Assembly (NCBI RefSeq): GCF_011927625.1
Contig: NZ_JAATIZ010000003.1
Span: 248,001-312,000 of the forward strand
Length of the DNA stretch: 64,000 nucleotides
Reading direction: 5' to 3'
Source: Paenalcaligenes hominis
GTDB lineage: Bacteria > Pseudomonadota > Gammaproteobacteria > Burkholderiales > Burkholderiaceae_B
Position 1 is the stretch's first letter. Every line of letters starts with the position of its first letter. Below the pieces are notes generated by a model. It was not told where the DNA came from and ran no database searches. It worked only from the letters and a program-made list of their open reading frames with translations. The position numbers were made by a program, and so were the translations under genes. Shown here one piece after another: positions 43,532 to 51,757 of this stretch.

Positions 43532-45331
43532 ATGCGTACCTGCTACACCGGCGATTTAAACACCCAATACTTGGGTCAAACCGTCACATTATTTGGTTGG
43601 GTGCACCGCCGACGCGATCATGGTGGTGTGATTTTTATTGACTTAAGAGACCGTGCAGGGCTCGCACAAGTGGTGGTCAATCCGGAAAATGCCGACATGT
43701 TTGCAGCCGCTGAGCGCATTCGCAACGAATTCTGTTTGCGTATCACAGGCGAAGTACGCGAGCGTCCCGAAGGCACAGTGAACCCCGATTTGCCCTCAGG
43801 TCAGGTCGAAGTCGTTTGTACTGAAATCGAAATTCTTAATCCGTCAGTCACACCCGCGTTCCAGCTTGACGACGATAATTTGTCCGAAACCACACGTCTT
43901 ACGCACCGTGTCTTAGACTTACGCCGCCCACAAATGCAAAAAAACCTGATGCTGCGTCATCAAGTTACTCGTGCTGTGCGTGGCTACCTCGATGACCTCG
44001 GTTTTATCGACGTAGAAACGCCTATGCTCACCAAAAGCACGCCCGAGGGTGCACGCGACTACCTCGTGCCATCCCGGGTGAATGCTGGCGAGTTCTTTGC
44101 TTTACCCCAATCCCCCCAGCTTTTTAAACAAATGCTGATGGTGTCTGGGTTTGATCGTTACTACCAAATCACAAAATGCTTTCGCGACGAAGACCTACGT
44201 GCTGACCGTCAGCCCGAGTTCACTCAAATCGATTGCGAGGTTTCCTTCCTAAATGAAGTTGAAATCCGTGCCATTTTCGAAGACATGGTTCGGCATGTGT
44301 TCAAAAATGTGCTTCAGGTAGAGCTTCCCAATCCATTTCCTACCATGACGTGGCAGGAAGCCATGCACCGTTTTGGCTCTGACAAGCCCGATTTACGCGT
44401 AAACCTAGAATTTACTGACGTGGCTGATTTAATGGCCGACGTGGATTTCAAAGTGTTTTCTGCACCGGCTAACGATCCTAATAGCCGCGTGGTTGCATTA
44501 CGCGTACCTGGCGGTGGCGAGCTAACACGTAGCGAAATTGATGCCTACACGAAATTTGTAGGCATTTATGGCGCTAAAGGCTTAGCCTACATCAAAGTCA
44601 ACGACCATACCGATATCCCTGGTGGCTTACAGTCGCCCATTGTGAAAAACATTCACGAAGCCGCCCTAAAGCAGCTTATCGAGCGTACTGGTGCTCAAGA
44701 CGGCGATTTAATTTTCTTTGGCGCCGACAAGAAAAACGTAGTGAATGATGCCATTGGCGCATTACGCATTAAAATTGGTCACAGCGAACTCGGCCGTAAA
44801 AATGGCTTGTTCGAAGCCGGTTGGAAGCCCCTTTGGGTGGTTGACTTCCCCATGTTCGAATACGATGCCGAAGACAAACGTTACGTGGCAGCCCACCACC
44901 CATTTACCAGCCCCAAAGACGGGCATGAAGACCTACTTGAAACCGAACCACAGCGTGTTTTGGCCAAAGCCTATGATATGGTGTTAAATGGTTGGGAAAT
45001 GGGGGGCGGTTCTGTACGTATTCACCGCGCCGATGTACAAAGCAAGGTATTTGCTGCGCTAGGTATTGATGCCGACGAGGCACGTGAAAAGTTTGGCTTC
45101 CTGCTTGACGCGTTGCAATACGGTGCGCCACCTCATGGTGGTGTTGCGTTTGGTTTAGACCGCATGGTTACCATGATGGCAGGGGCCGATTCCATTCGTG
45201 ATGTCATTGCATTCCCTAAAACGCAGCGTGCCCAGTGCTTACTCACTCAAGCTCCATCCGCCGTAGATGAAAAACAGCTCAAAGAGTTGCATATTCGTTT
45301 ACGTCCTACGGAGCCTAAACCTACCGTCTAA
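43532..45331 (+). CDS. aspS: Aspartyl-tRNA synthetase
   Basis: A 599-residue class II synthetase charging tRNA-Asp (possibly also tRNA-Asn, as in organisms using GatCAB; not decidable here). An N-terminal OB anticodon-binding domain (about 1-105; [20 protein letters not shown]) is followed by the catalytic core with motif 2 ([20 protein letters not shown], about 214-233), the GAD insertion (about 290-400), and motif 3 ([13 protein letters not shown], about 530-542). Length is typical of bacterial AspRS. The EEP nuclease gene follows 9 bp later with its binding site overlapping the aspS stop. Confidence 0.97.
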   Translation: MRTCYTGDLNTQYLGQTVTLFGWVHRRRDHGGVIFIDLRDRAGLAQVVVNPENADMFAAAERIRNEFCLRITGEVRERPEGTVNPDLPSGQVEVVCTEIEILNPSVTPAFQLDDDNLSETTRLTHRVLDLRRPQMQKNLMLRHQVTRAVRGYLDDLGFIDVETPMLTKSTPEGARDYLVPSRVNAGEFFALPQSPQLFKQMLMVSGFDRYYQITKCFRDEDLRADRQPEFTQIDCEVSFLNEVEIRAIFEDMVRHVFKNVLQVELPNPFPTMTWQEAMHRFGSDKPDLRVNLEFTDVADLMADVDFKVFSAPANDPNSRVVALRVPGGGELTRSEIDAYTKFVGIYGAKGLAYIKVNDHTDIPGGLQSPIVKNIHEAALKQLIERTGAQDGDLIFFGADKKNVVNDAIGALRIKIGHSELGRKNGLFEAGWKPLWVVDFPMFEYDAEDKRYVAAHHPFTSPKDGHEDLLETEPQRVLAKAYDMVLNGWEMGGGSVRIHRADVQSKVFAALGIDADEAREKFGFLLDALQYGAPPHGGVAFGLDRMVTMMAGADSIRDVIAFPKTQRAQCLLTQAPSAVDEKQLKELHIRLRPTEPKPTV

Positions 45332-45340
45332 GGAGAGCGC

Positions 45341-46195
45341 GTGTCCATTGTTCGAGTAATCAGTTACAACATTCACAAGGGAAGGTCTGCCACAGGCAAT
45401 CGCGAATCCCTTGCCGATCTAAAGCTCAGTTTATATAAACTAGCGCCCGATCTCTTGTTTCTCCAAGAGGTGCAGGGGCGTAACGAACTACGAGGAACAC
45501 TGGACGCGCAGCACGAGTCCTTAGCTGCGGCCCTCAGCATGCAGCCTGTCTATGGCTGCAATGCGATCCGCGAACACACCGATCATGGCAATGCGTTGCT
45601 GTCGTGCTATCCCATTCTGAAATACGAAAACCAAGATGTCTCAGACCATCGTCTCGAGCAACGCGGCCTATTGCATGTAGTGGTTGAAATTAACAACCAA
45701 GCGGTGCATTGCATTGTGGTGCATTTAGGTCTGTTTGGCTCAGGCAGAACGCGTCAAACCCAAGCCTTATTAGAGCGCATCAAGGAAATGGTACCTAGCG
45801 ATGCACCCTTGATTATCGCAGGCGACTTTAACGACTGGTCTAATAAATTAGCGCCTTTATTTGTCGAGCAACTGAACCTTTACGAGGTGTTTGCATTCTC
45901 GCCCGATGGCGATCAGCGCAAGCGCTTTAAATTAAAAAAACCATTAAATTGGATGCGTCAACAGGGCTTTGACAGTCATCAAACTGCGAGGCCTATTGTT
46001 CCAGAGATCAGCGCCACAGGTGGGGCACGTATGGTGCCGCCTCCGCGCACCTTTCCGGCTGTGTTTCCCTGGCTACGCCTTGATCGTATTTATCAACGTG
46101 GTTTTGCCGTGCGCAGTGCACGGGTACTTAGCGGCACGCCTTGGACTCAAATTTCAGACCATGCGCCTATCGTAGCCGAGCTAGAGCTGCCTTAA
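45341..46195 (+). CDS. Endonuclease/exonuclease/phosphatase family protein
   Basis: A 284-residue EEP-fold metal-dependent hydrolase starting with GTG behind AGGAGAG. Signature residues: VISYNIHKG (Asn), FLQEVQG (metal Glu), HCIVVHLG (His), IIAGDFNDW (Asp/Asn) and the C-terminal SDHAPIVAE (catalytic His). Substrate cannot be set: nuclease, phosphodiesterase and sphingomyelinase-like activities occur in the fold. In many beta-proteobacteria it is followed by a cardiolipin synthase gene; here that gene is absent. Co-transcribed with aspS. Confidence 0.9.
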   Translation: MSIVRVISYNIHKGRSATGNRESLADLKLSLYKLAPDLLFLQEVQGRNELRGTLDAQHESLAAALSMQPVYGCNAIREHTDHGNALLSCYPILKYENQDVSDHRLEQRGLLHVVVEINNQAVHCIVVHLGLFGSGRTRQTQALLERIKEMVPSDAPLIIAGDFNDWSNKLAPLFVEQLNLYEVFAFSPDGDQRKRFKLKKPLNWMRQQGFDSHQTARPIVPEISATGGARMVPPPRTFPAVFPWLRLDRIYQRGFAVRSARVLSGTPWTQISDHAPIVAELELP

Positions 46196-46552
46196 CTACA
46201 TCATCATTTAGCAAATCTAAACTATATAGTGATTTGTTTTGAGCGGTTGTTCGCTATGATGACAGCAACCCTAGGCTGTGTTGGTCTACAGCAAACAGCT
46301 ATGGATGCTTGCTAGATTGACTATAAGCCTCTAGTTTCAGATAACACACAGTATGGGGACAATAAAAACACTAAAGCTAAGGCCTCTCTATTGTCAGCTT
46401 CGCCTGTGTTCTACCAAGGTTTTAATCGTAAAGCCTTGTGTAATAGGGGGGATAGTGCAGTGTACTAGACTGTACAGCCTACAATTTTAATTTATGAACG
46501 ACAGTGCTAACACCACACTGTCGCTTTTGACGTTTACCACATGGGGGGATAT
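46196..46552 (+). other. Regulatory region upstream of adhC; no gene seen
   Basis: About 357 bp without a convincing ORF. It holds a 5-bp dyad TGTAC / GTACA (within 46460-46476) and a perfect 8-bp hairpin CGACAGTG / CACTGTCG (46499-46506 and 46516-46523) about 30 bp before the adhC start. Either could be a regulator site for the formaldehyde operon, or the hairpin could be a 5' leader structure. Confidence 0.5.
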
Positions 46553-47662
46553 ATGATTAAAACCAAAGCAGCGGTTGCCTGGAAAGCGGGCGCGCCCTTA
46601 ACAATTGAAGATGTCATGCTTGATGCGCCCAAGTTTGGCGAGGTAGTGGTCGAGGTAAAAGCAACCGGTCTCTGCCATACAGACTTGTATACATTGTCAG
46701 GGGCTGACCCTGAAGGCTTGTTCCCAGCTATTCTTGGCCACGAGGGGGCTGGGGTGGTGGTCGAGGTCGGACCAGGCGTCACCAACTTAAAGCCCGGCGA
46801 TCATGTGATTCCTCTTTACACCCCCGAATGTCGTCAGTGTAAATCGTGCTTATCCCAAAAGACCAACTTGTGTACAGCCATTCGCGCTACCCAAGGTAAA
46901 GGGGTGATGCCTGACGGCACCTCACGCTTTAGTATTGATGGCCAACCTATTCACCATTACATGGGAACGTCTACCTTTGCTAACCACATCGTAGTGCCAG
47001 AAATTGCCCTAGCAAAAATTCGCGACGATGCTCCGTTCGACAAGGTCTGTTATATCGGCTGTGGGGTTACCACGGGTTTAGGTGCTGTTTTGTTCACCGC
47101 CAACGTAGAGGCAGGGGCAAACGTCGTCGTGTTTGGGTTAGGTGGGATTGGTCTAAACGTCATTCAGGGCGCCAAAATGGTTGGTGCAGACAAGATTATT
47201 GGTGTTGACCTTAACCCAGATCGCGAGGAAATGGCTCGCAAGTTTGGTATGACTCACTTTGTAAACCCCAACGAGGTGGAAAATGTGGTGGATCACATTA
47301 TTCAGCTAACAGATGGTGGTGCCGATTACTCTTTCGAGTGTGTAGGTAATACCGATGTGATGCGTCAAGCCCTTGAGTGTTGTCACCGTGGTTGGGGTCA
47401 GTCCATTATTATTGGTGTGGCCGAAGCCGGCAAAGAAATCTCCACTCGTCCTTTCCAATTAGTCACAGGACGCGTTTGGAAAGGCTCTGCTTTTGGGGGC
47501 GCACGCGGCCGTACTGATGTACCGAAAATTGTAGATTGGTACATGGATGGCAAAATTAATATTGACGATTTAATCACGCACCACCTTCGCTTAGATCAAA
47601 TCAACGAAGGCTTTGAAATGATGAAGCGCGGCGAGTCCATTCGTTCTGTGGTGATGTTCTAA
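46553..47662 (+). CDS. adhC: S-(hydroxymethyl)glutathione dehydrogenase / class III alcohol dehydrogenase
   Basis: A 369-residue zinc enzyme oxidising S-hydroxymethylglutathione to S-formylglutathione, and reducing S-nitrosoglutathione. Catalytic zinc ligands: Cys41, His63 and the Cys of YIGCGVTTG. Structural zinc ligands: Cys93, Cys96, Cys99, Cys107. The NAD motif is VVFGLGGIGLNV. The start MIKTKAAVAWKAG matches the family; it has GGGGGG about 5 nt upstream, which makes ATG 46541 an unlikely start. fghA follows 10 bp later, completing the glutathione-dependent formaldehyde detoxification route. Also named frmA. Confidence 0.96.
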   Translation: MIKTKAAVAWKAGAPLTIEDVMLDAPKFGEVVVEVKATGLCHTDLYTLSGADPEGLFPAILGHEGAGVVVEVGPGVTNLKPGDHVIPLYTPECRQCKSCLSQKTNLCTAIRATQGKGVMPDGTSRFSIDGQPIHHYMGTSTFANHIVVPEIALAKIRDDAPFDKVCYIGCGVTTGLGAVLFTANVEAGANVVVFGLGGIGLNVIQGAKMVGADKIIGVDLNPDREEMARKFGMTHFVNPNEVENVVDHIIQLTDGGADYSFECVGNTDVMRQALECCHRGWGQSIIIGVAEAGKEISTRPFQLVTGRVWKGSAFGGARGRTDVPKIVDWYMDGKINIDDLITHHLRLDQINEGFEMMKRGESIRSVVMF

Positions 47663-47672
47663 GGAGGTTTTA

Positions 47673-48569
47673 ATGACTGTGAGTTTAGAGTTAGTCAGCG
47701 AGCACCGTTGTCATGGTGGCTGGCAGCGCTATTACCAGCATCAATCTGAAACCATTGGGTTACCGATGAAGTTTTCGGTGTTTTTACCCGAACACACCGA
47801 AGCCACTTCGGCCAAGTCCGAGTCAGGGCAGCCAATGGGGGCCATTAAACGCCCCGTATTAATTTATTTGGCTGGCTTGACCTGCACCGAAGACACCTTT
47901 ACAACCAAAGCGTGTGCGCAGCAATATGCTGCCGAGCATGGCCTGATTTTGGTTGCTCCCGATACCAGTCCTCGTGGTGCAGGCGCACCGGGCGAAGACG
48001 ACAACTGGGATTTCGGTACCGGCGCAGGCTTTTATGTGGATGCGACCACGCCAGATTTCGCCCAGCATTATCGTATGGAGTCCTATGTCACAGACGAGCT
48101 ATTTCGTATCGTCACGACGGAGCTTCCCGGTGATGCCGAACGGGTAGGTATTTTTGGTCACTCAATGGGTGGGCATGGGGCATTAGTTTTAGCTCTACGC
48201 CATCAGGATAAGTTCAAGTCAGTGTCTGCATTTGCACCGATTGCGGCGCCTACACAATGCCCTTGGGGTGAAAAAGCCTTCACAGGGTATTTGGGCACAG
48301 ATCGAGAGCTCTGGAAAGAACACGATGCCAGCGACTTAATGCAAGCTCAGACTACAGTGCCATACCCACAAGGCATTTTAGTCGATCAAGGCTTAGCGGA
48401 TCAGTTCCTCGAACGCGAATTGCATCCGCATTTGTTCGAGGCAGCTTGTGCTCAGGTAGGGCAGCCATTAACACTGCGCCGTCACGAGGGCTATGACCAC
48501 GGGTACTTTTTCATTATGACCTTTATTAAAGATCATATTGAGCACCACGCCCAGCAGTTAATGGCCTAG
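47673..48569 (+). CDS. fghA: S-formylglutathione hydrolase
   Basis: A 298-residue serine hydrolase (esterase D family) releasing formate and glutathione from S-formylglutathione. The nucleophile is Ser164 in GHSMGGHGA; YLAGLTCTEDTF (about 65-76) forms the oxyanion region, and the His is in GYDHGYFF. An extra hydrophilic loop at about residues 42-58 makes it longer than the about 280-residue typical enzyme. A perfect AAGGAGGT site precedes the ATG. Second gene of adhC-fghA, followed by a strong terminator. Confidence 0.95.
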   Translation: MTVSLELVSEHRCHGGWQRYYQHQSETIGLPMKFSVFLPEHTEATSAKSESGQPMGAIKRPVLIYLAGLTCTEDTFTTKACAQQYAAEHGLILVAPDTSPRGAGAPGEDDNWDFGTGAGFYVDATTPDFAQHYRMESYVTDELFRIVTTELPGDAERVGIFGHSMGGHGALVLALRHQDKFKSVSAFAPIAAPTQCPWGEKAFTGYLGTDRELWKEHDASDLMQAQTTVPYPQGILVDQGLADQFLERELHPHLFEAACAQVGQPLTLRRHEGYDHGYFFIMTFIKDHIEHHAQQLMA

Positions 48570-48588
48570 TTACCTAGGTTTACCCATA

Positions 48589-48616
48589 AAGCCGAACCAC
48601 TGGTTCGGCTTTTTTG
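48589..48616 (+). terminator. Rho-independent terminator after fghA
   Basis: Stem AAGCCGAACCA / TGGTTCGGCTT around a single central C (the innermost pairs would open to form the loop), followed by a T-run. Confidence 0.92.
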
Positions 48617-48741
48617 TTCATAAAAAGCCACATGCATGCAAAATAACAAAAGATGTAAAAAAACATAAAATTTGGCTTAAAAGGGAACTTTATGCGCGTT
48701 TTTTGCTCAAATACAGTGTAAATTGGTTTTAGTAATGAGTA

Positions 48742-48768
48742 TTAGCACTCACCACAATACAATGCTAA
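48742..48768. promoter_or_regulatory. CIRCE-like HrcA operator upstream of rpoH
   Basis: TTAGCACTC-N9-CAATGCTAA. The left arm is identical to the CIRCE consensus half and the right arm matches 7 of 9 positions of GAGTGCTAA, with the canonical 9-bp spacer. It overlaps TACAAT (48758-48763), a possible -10 element, and lies about 70 bp before the rpoH ATG. HrcA is the known CIRCE repressor; its gene is not in the window. Confidence 0.75.
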
Positions 48769-48838
48769 AATCGTAATGTTAGACAATTATTATTTGGTGT
48801 GTTATTTGAAATCAACTCATCATTTTATAGGAAACGAT

Positions 48839-49744
48839 ATGACCCAAGGTACAACCACATTGGCTCTACCGAATCAACAACTGGCAGCAGCGGTATCTAA
48901 CCCCGGCGCGTTGGGTACCATCGAAGCCTATATTACGGCAGTAAATCAACAGCCCATGCTCAGCGCAGAGCTAGAACAAGACTTAGGCCGTCGTCTCCAA
49001 AAAGACGGCGACCTCGACGCGGCTCGCCAGCTGATCATGTCGCACTTACGTTTGGTGGTGTCAATTGCGCGTCAATACCTTGGATACGGCCTTCCCCATG
49101 CAGACCTCATCCAAGAGGGCAATATTGGCCTCATGAAAGCAGTTAAGCGTTTTGACCCAGATCGTGGTGTACGATTGGTGTCTTTTGCAGTGCACTGGAT
49201 CAAAGCCGAAATTCACGAGTACGTCATTCGCAATTGGCGTTTAGTTAAAGTAGCAACCACTAAAGCCCAACGTAAACTGTTTTTTAACTTGCGTCGTATG
49301 TCGCCCGAAGACGGGCAAACGCTAGACCCTGAACAAGTCGATAGCATCGCACGCGAGCTAAACGTTCGACCCCAAGACGTAGCCGAAATGGAGCTACGCA
49401 TGTCGGGTGCGGAAATGGCTCTCGAGGCCCCTTACGGCAATGACGATGACGATGCCGTTTTTGCCCCTATTTCTTACTTATCCGATGAAGGCGAACTCGA
49501 GCCTTCCAATGTCTTAGCACAACGCGCTCAAGTCCAATTACAAGGCCCAGGCCTAGAAACCGCCTTGGCTCGTCTAGACGATCGTTCTAAACATATTATT
49601 GAATCCCGCTGGCTTCAAGACGACCGCGGTCCTACCTTGCACGAGCTGGCTGCCGAATACGGGGTCTCAGCCGAGCGTATCCGACAAATTGAAACCGCTG
49701 CCCTGAAAAAGTTACGTGGTTTTCTCGAGGCCCAGGTTGCCTAA
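48839..49744 (+). CDS. rpoH: RNA polymerase heat-shock sigma factor RpoH (sigma-32)
   Basis: A 301-residue alternative sigma factor. Region 2 includes LPHADLIQEGNIGLMKAVKR (about 85-104) and VSFAVHWIKAEIHEYVIRNW (114-133). The RpoH box QRKLFFNLR at 144-152 is diagnostic for sigma-32. Region 4 ends with the HTH (YGVSAERIRQIETAALKKLR). The ATG at 48839 has an AGGAAA site; the longer frame to 48776 would run into the CIRCE-like region and is unlikely. The CIRCE-like element upstream suggests HrcA control of rpoH transcription. Confidence 0.97.
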   Translation: MTQGTTTLALPNQQLAAAVSNPGALGTIEAYITAVNQQPMLSAELEQDLGRRLQKDGDLDAARQLIMSHLRLVVSIARQYLGYGLPHADLIQEGNIGLMKAVKRFDPDRGVRLVSFAVHWIKAEIHEYVIRNWRLVKVATTKAQRKLFFNLRRMSPEDGQTLDPEQVDSIARELNVRPQDVAEMELRMSGAEMALEAPYGNDDDDAVFAPISYLSDEGELEPSNVLAQRAQVQLQGPGLETALARLDDRSKHIIESRWLQDDRGPTLHELAAEYGVSAERIRQIETAALKKLRGFLEAQVA

Positions 49745-49809
49745 TAAATGGCTTTACAAAGCGTTTCATTTCTTTTTTGGAACTCTTTTTATTTCCACTA
49801 GACTAATTA

Positions 49810-49951
49810 CTACCGACTACTAGTTAAACCCCTTGTAGCTGTAAGCCTAGTAGTTGGTAGCCTGTCTTGGCTTCTCCTTACCCAAGAGTCAGGCGTTGAA
49901 TGTGCCCCAACATTCAAAGATTTGCCCTCCCTCCCCGGGAGGGTTTTTTTT
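49810..49951 (+). ncRNA. Candidate structured RNA after rpoH: four consecutive hairpins ending in a terminator
   Basis: Hairpin 1: 14-bp stem CTACCGACTACTAG / CTAGTAGTTGGTAG (49810-49860, one G-U). Hairpin 2: 49861-49893, 10 pairs with a 2-nt bulge and loop CTTCTCCTTAC. Hairpin 3: TTGAATGT / ACATTCAA (49896-49917). Hairpin 4: CCCTCCC / GGGAGGG (49925-49943) then eight T. The hairpins abut almost without gaps. Loop 2 and arm 4 are CU-rich, resembling anti-Shine-Dalgarno sequence. No known RNA family was recognised. It may be an rpoH 3'-UTR-derived small RNA or just an elaborate terminator region. Confidence 0.5.
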
Positions 49952-49961
49952 AGTGTATGTA

Positions 49962-50870
49962 TTAGGCTTGGGCGCCTAATTGTTGCATGGCCTGAGCCAC
50001 CAGATCATTTACCTCTGATAAAAGATGAGATTGGCGTGCGGGACTCAGTAAGGTTTCGCGGCTGTAAACTAAATACGGGTAGCCCGTCACCATCAAACCA
50101 TGACGCAGTGGCGTTAATTCTTGGGCGTCACGCTGTTCTAACTGCAGTAAGGGTTCAGGGACATAGCCCCATCCTAGCCCATCGCGAATTGCATCCCTAA
50201 CTAACTCAAAACTACTCAGGGCGATGCGCTCACTACCCACATGCTCCATATGAAAGCGTTCTTGATTAGAGCTATCCATATAGGTTATTTGCGCTAATGA
50301 ACGTAAATCCCTGTCTGTTACGTGTTGCAAAAGGCTTAAGGGGTGATTATGCGCAATCATCATGCGCATGGTAATTCTGCCTACAATCCGTCTATATAGT
50401 CCTTCAGCCGGGTCGTAGAGGTTTTCTGTTAGGCCATAGGCAATGTCAAGCTGCTGTTGTCGTACCAGGTCGGGTAATTCATCGGAGGAGGCAAAACGCA
50501 TGCTTAGACTTAAATGGGGATAGCGCTGGCGTAATTGCAGAATAATTTGCCGCCAAAAGGTTTCTGAAAGGGCATCGTCTCGACCAATGCGTAATTCTTG
50601 GCGCTGCGAGTGATCCCCAATTAAACAGCGTTGTTTTATTCCCAAATGCAGGCTAAGTAGACGGTGGCAATCCTCAAGAATACTTTCCCCTAGAGCGGAT
50701 AATTCCAAACTGTTTCCAGTGCGATCAAACAACGCGACCCCAAGCTCGTCCTCTAGGGCGGCGATGGCCATGCTCACTGTGCTGCGCTGGCGCCCTAGGC
50801 TAGCAGCGGCTTTAACAATCGACCCCAACCGTGCTGTTTCTACAAAATATTCTATATGCTCAATACGCAT
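49962..50870 (-). CDS. LysR-family transcriptional regulator
   Basis: A 302-residue regulator with HTH at about residues 2-60 (VKAAASLGRQRSTVSMAIAA then LEDELGVALFDRTGNSL) and a two-lobed effector domain. It diverges from a pair of SMR efflux genes across 114 bp, so those are its likely target. Its 3' end abuts the terminator of the rpoH transcript. Effector unknown. Confidence 0.9.
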   Translation of the reverse strand: MRIEHIEYFVETARLGSIVKAAASLGRQRSTVSMAIAALEDELGVALFDRTGNSLELSALGESILEDCHRLLSLHLGIKQRCLIGDHSQRQELRIGRDDALSETFWRQIILQLRQRYPHLSLSMRFASSDELPDLVRQQQLDIAYGLTENLYDPAEGLYRRIVGRITMRMMIAHNHPLSLLQHVTDRDLRSLAQITYMDSSNQERFHMEHVGSERIALSSFELVRDAIRDGLGWGYVPEPLLQLEQRDAQELTPLRHGLMVTGYPYLVYSRETLLSPARQSHLLSEVNDLVAQAMQQLGAQA

Positions 50871-50984
50871 AGCCTACCTTTAGTGACAATTTATTTGATG
50901 CTCAGAGATTTTATCAAATAATAAAAATCTTTTAGCATAGATATATGTTCATTTTATGGAGCGTTCTGTAGTCGGACGTTTTTT

Positions 50985-51335
50985 ATGCATTGGGTCTTTT
51001 TGACGCTAGCTATTGTAGGTGAGGTCTTAGGCACCTCGTTAATGAAAGTTTTTAGTAGTGAAGGGCATGTCCTAATGGGTACCCTTATCGCTATGTCTAC
51101 AGTAGGTATTTCTTACTTACTACTCAGTCAAGCCACACGACGGATCTCCGTTACCTTTGCTAATGCCGCCTGGGAAGGTCTAGGCATGGTACTTATCACT
51201 GGCGTTTCTTTTCTTTGGCTCCAAGAGCAAATTTCCCCCTTACAGTTAGTTGGCATTGTGCTGTCATTGATAGGCATTATGGTGGTGCACCATGGCTATC
51301 ACCAAGCAGATGAGGCAGTACAGGAGGCGGTGTGA
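50985..51335 (+). CDS. SMR-family efflux subunit (MdtJ-like)
   Basis: A 116-residue four-TM small multidrug resistance protein. The key membrane Glu lies in TM1 (LTLAIVGEVLGTSLMKV, Glu13). The C-terminus is longer than EmrE and hydrophilic, as in the larger subunit of paired SMR transporters such as MdtJ. It overlaps the next SMR gene by 4 nt (GTGA), typical of obligate heterodimers. Polyamine or cationic drug export is the usual role of such pairs; substrate here is unknown. Confidence 0.88.
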   Translation: MHWVFLTLAIVGEVLGTSLMKVFSSEGHVLMGTLIAMSTVGISYLLLSQATRRISVTFANAAWEGLGMVLITGVSFLWLQEQISPLQLVGIVLSLIGIMVVHHGYHQADEAVQEAV

Positions 51336-51646
51336 GTCTCTACGTTGCCTACTTGCTCGGCTCCGTCGTGCTCGATATTTTGGCTAATATGGCGTTAAGC
51401 GTCTCAGATGGCTTTAAGAAAAAGCGTTGGGGTGTGCTGGCTGTGGTGTTAATTATGGCCGCCTTTGCGTTTCTGGCGCTCGCTGTTCAGGGTATGCCTT
51501 TAATTGTGGCGTACACCGTGTGGGGGGTGTTGTCGATTGCTGGCACGGCGGTTGCGACCTGGTTTTTTTTAGGTCAACCTATGAATCGCACCATTGTATT
51601 GGGGCTGGCGATTTTGATTCTAGCTGTGGTGTTGATGCAGGCTTAA
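51332..51646 (+). CDS. SMR-family efflux subunit (MdtI-like)
   Basis: A 104-residue four-TM partner of the preceding SMR protein, starting at GTG inside the upstream stop. TM1 (YVAYLLGSVVLDILANMALSV) has Asp in the position where EmrE has its Glu14, a variation known in paired SMR subunits. VAYTVWGVLSIAGTAVATW (about 59-77) matches the SMR signature. The pair probably acts as an antiparallel heterodimer. Confidence 0.87.
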   Translation: MSLYVAYLLGSVVLDILANMALSVSDGFKKKRWGVLAVVLIMAAFAFLALAVQGMPLIVAYTVWGVLSIAGTAVATWFFLGQPMNRTIVLGLAILILAVVLMQA

Positions 51647-51757
51647 CTCACTATAACCACAGGTACTCATGGTTTTAAGGTCTTTCTGTGCGTTAAGGGC
51701 TGGCCTGTATTAAAATACAGCTTGTTTTCATTAATGCGTATTGGTTAAGGGCCGCCC

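Noticed and set aside
48776-48838. Longer N-terminus of RpoH starting at 48776
   Set aside because: It would begin 8 nt after the CIRCE-like element, lacks a binding site and has no match to the family N-terminus; the ATG at 48839 has AGGAAA.
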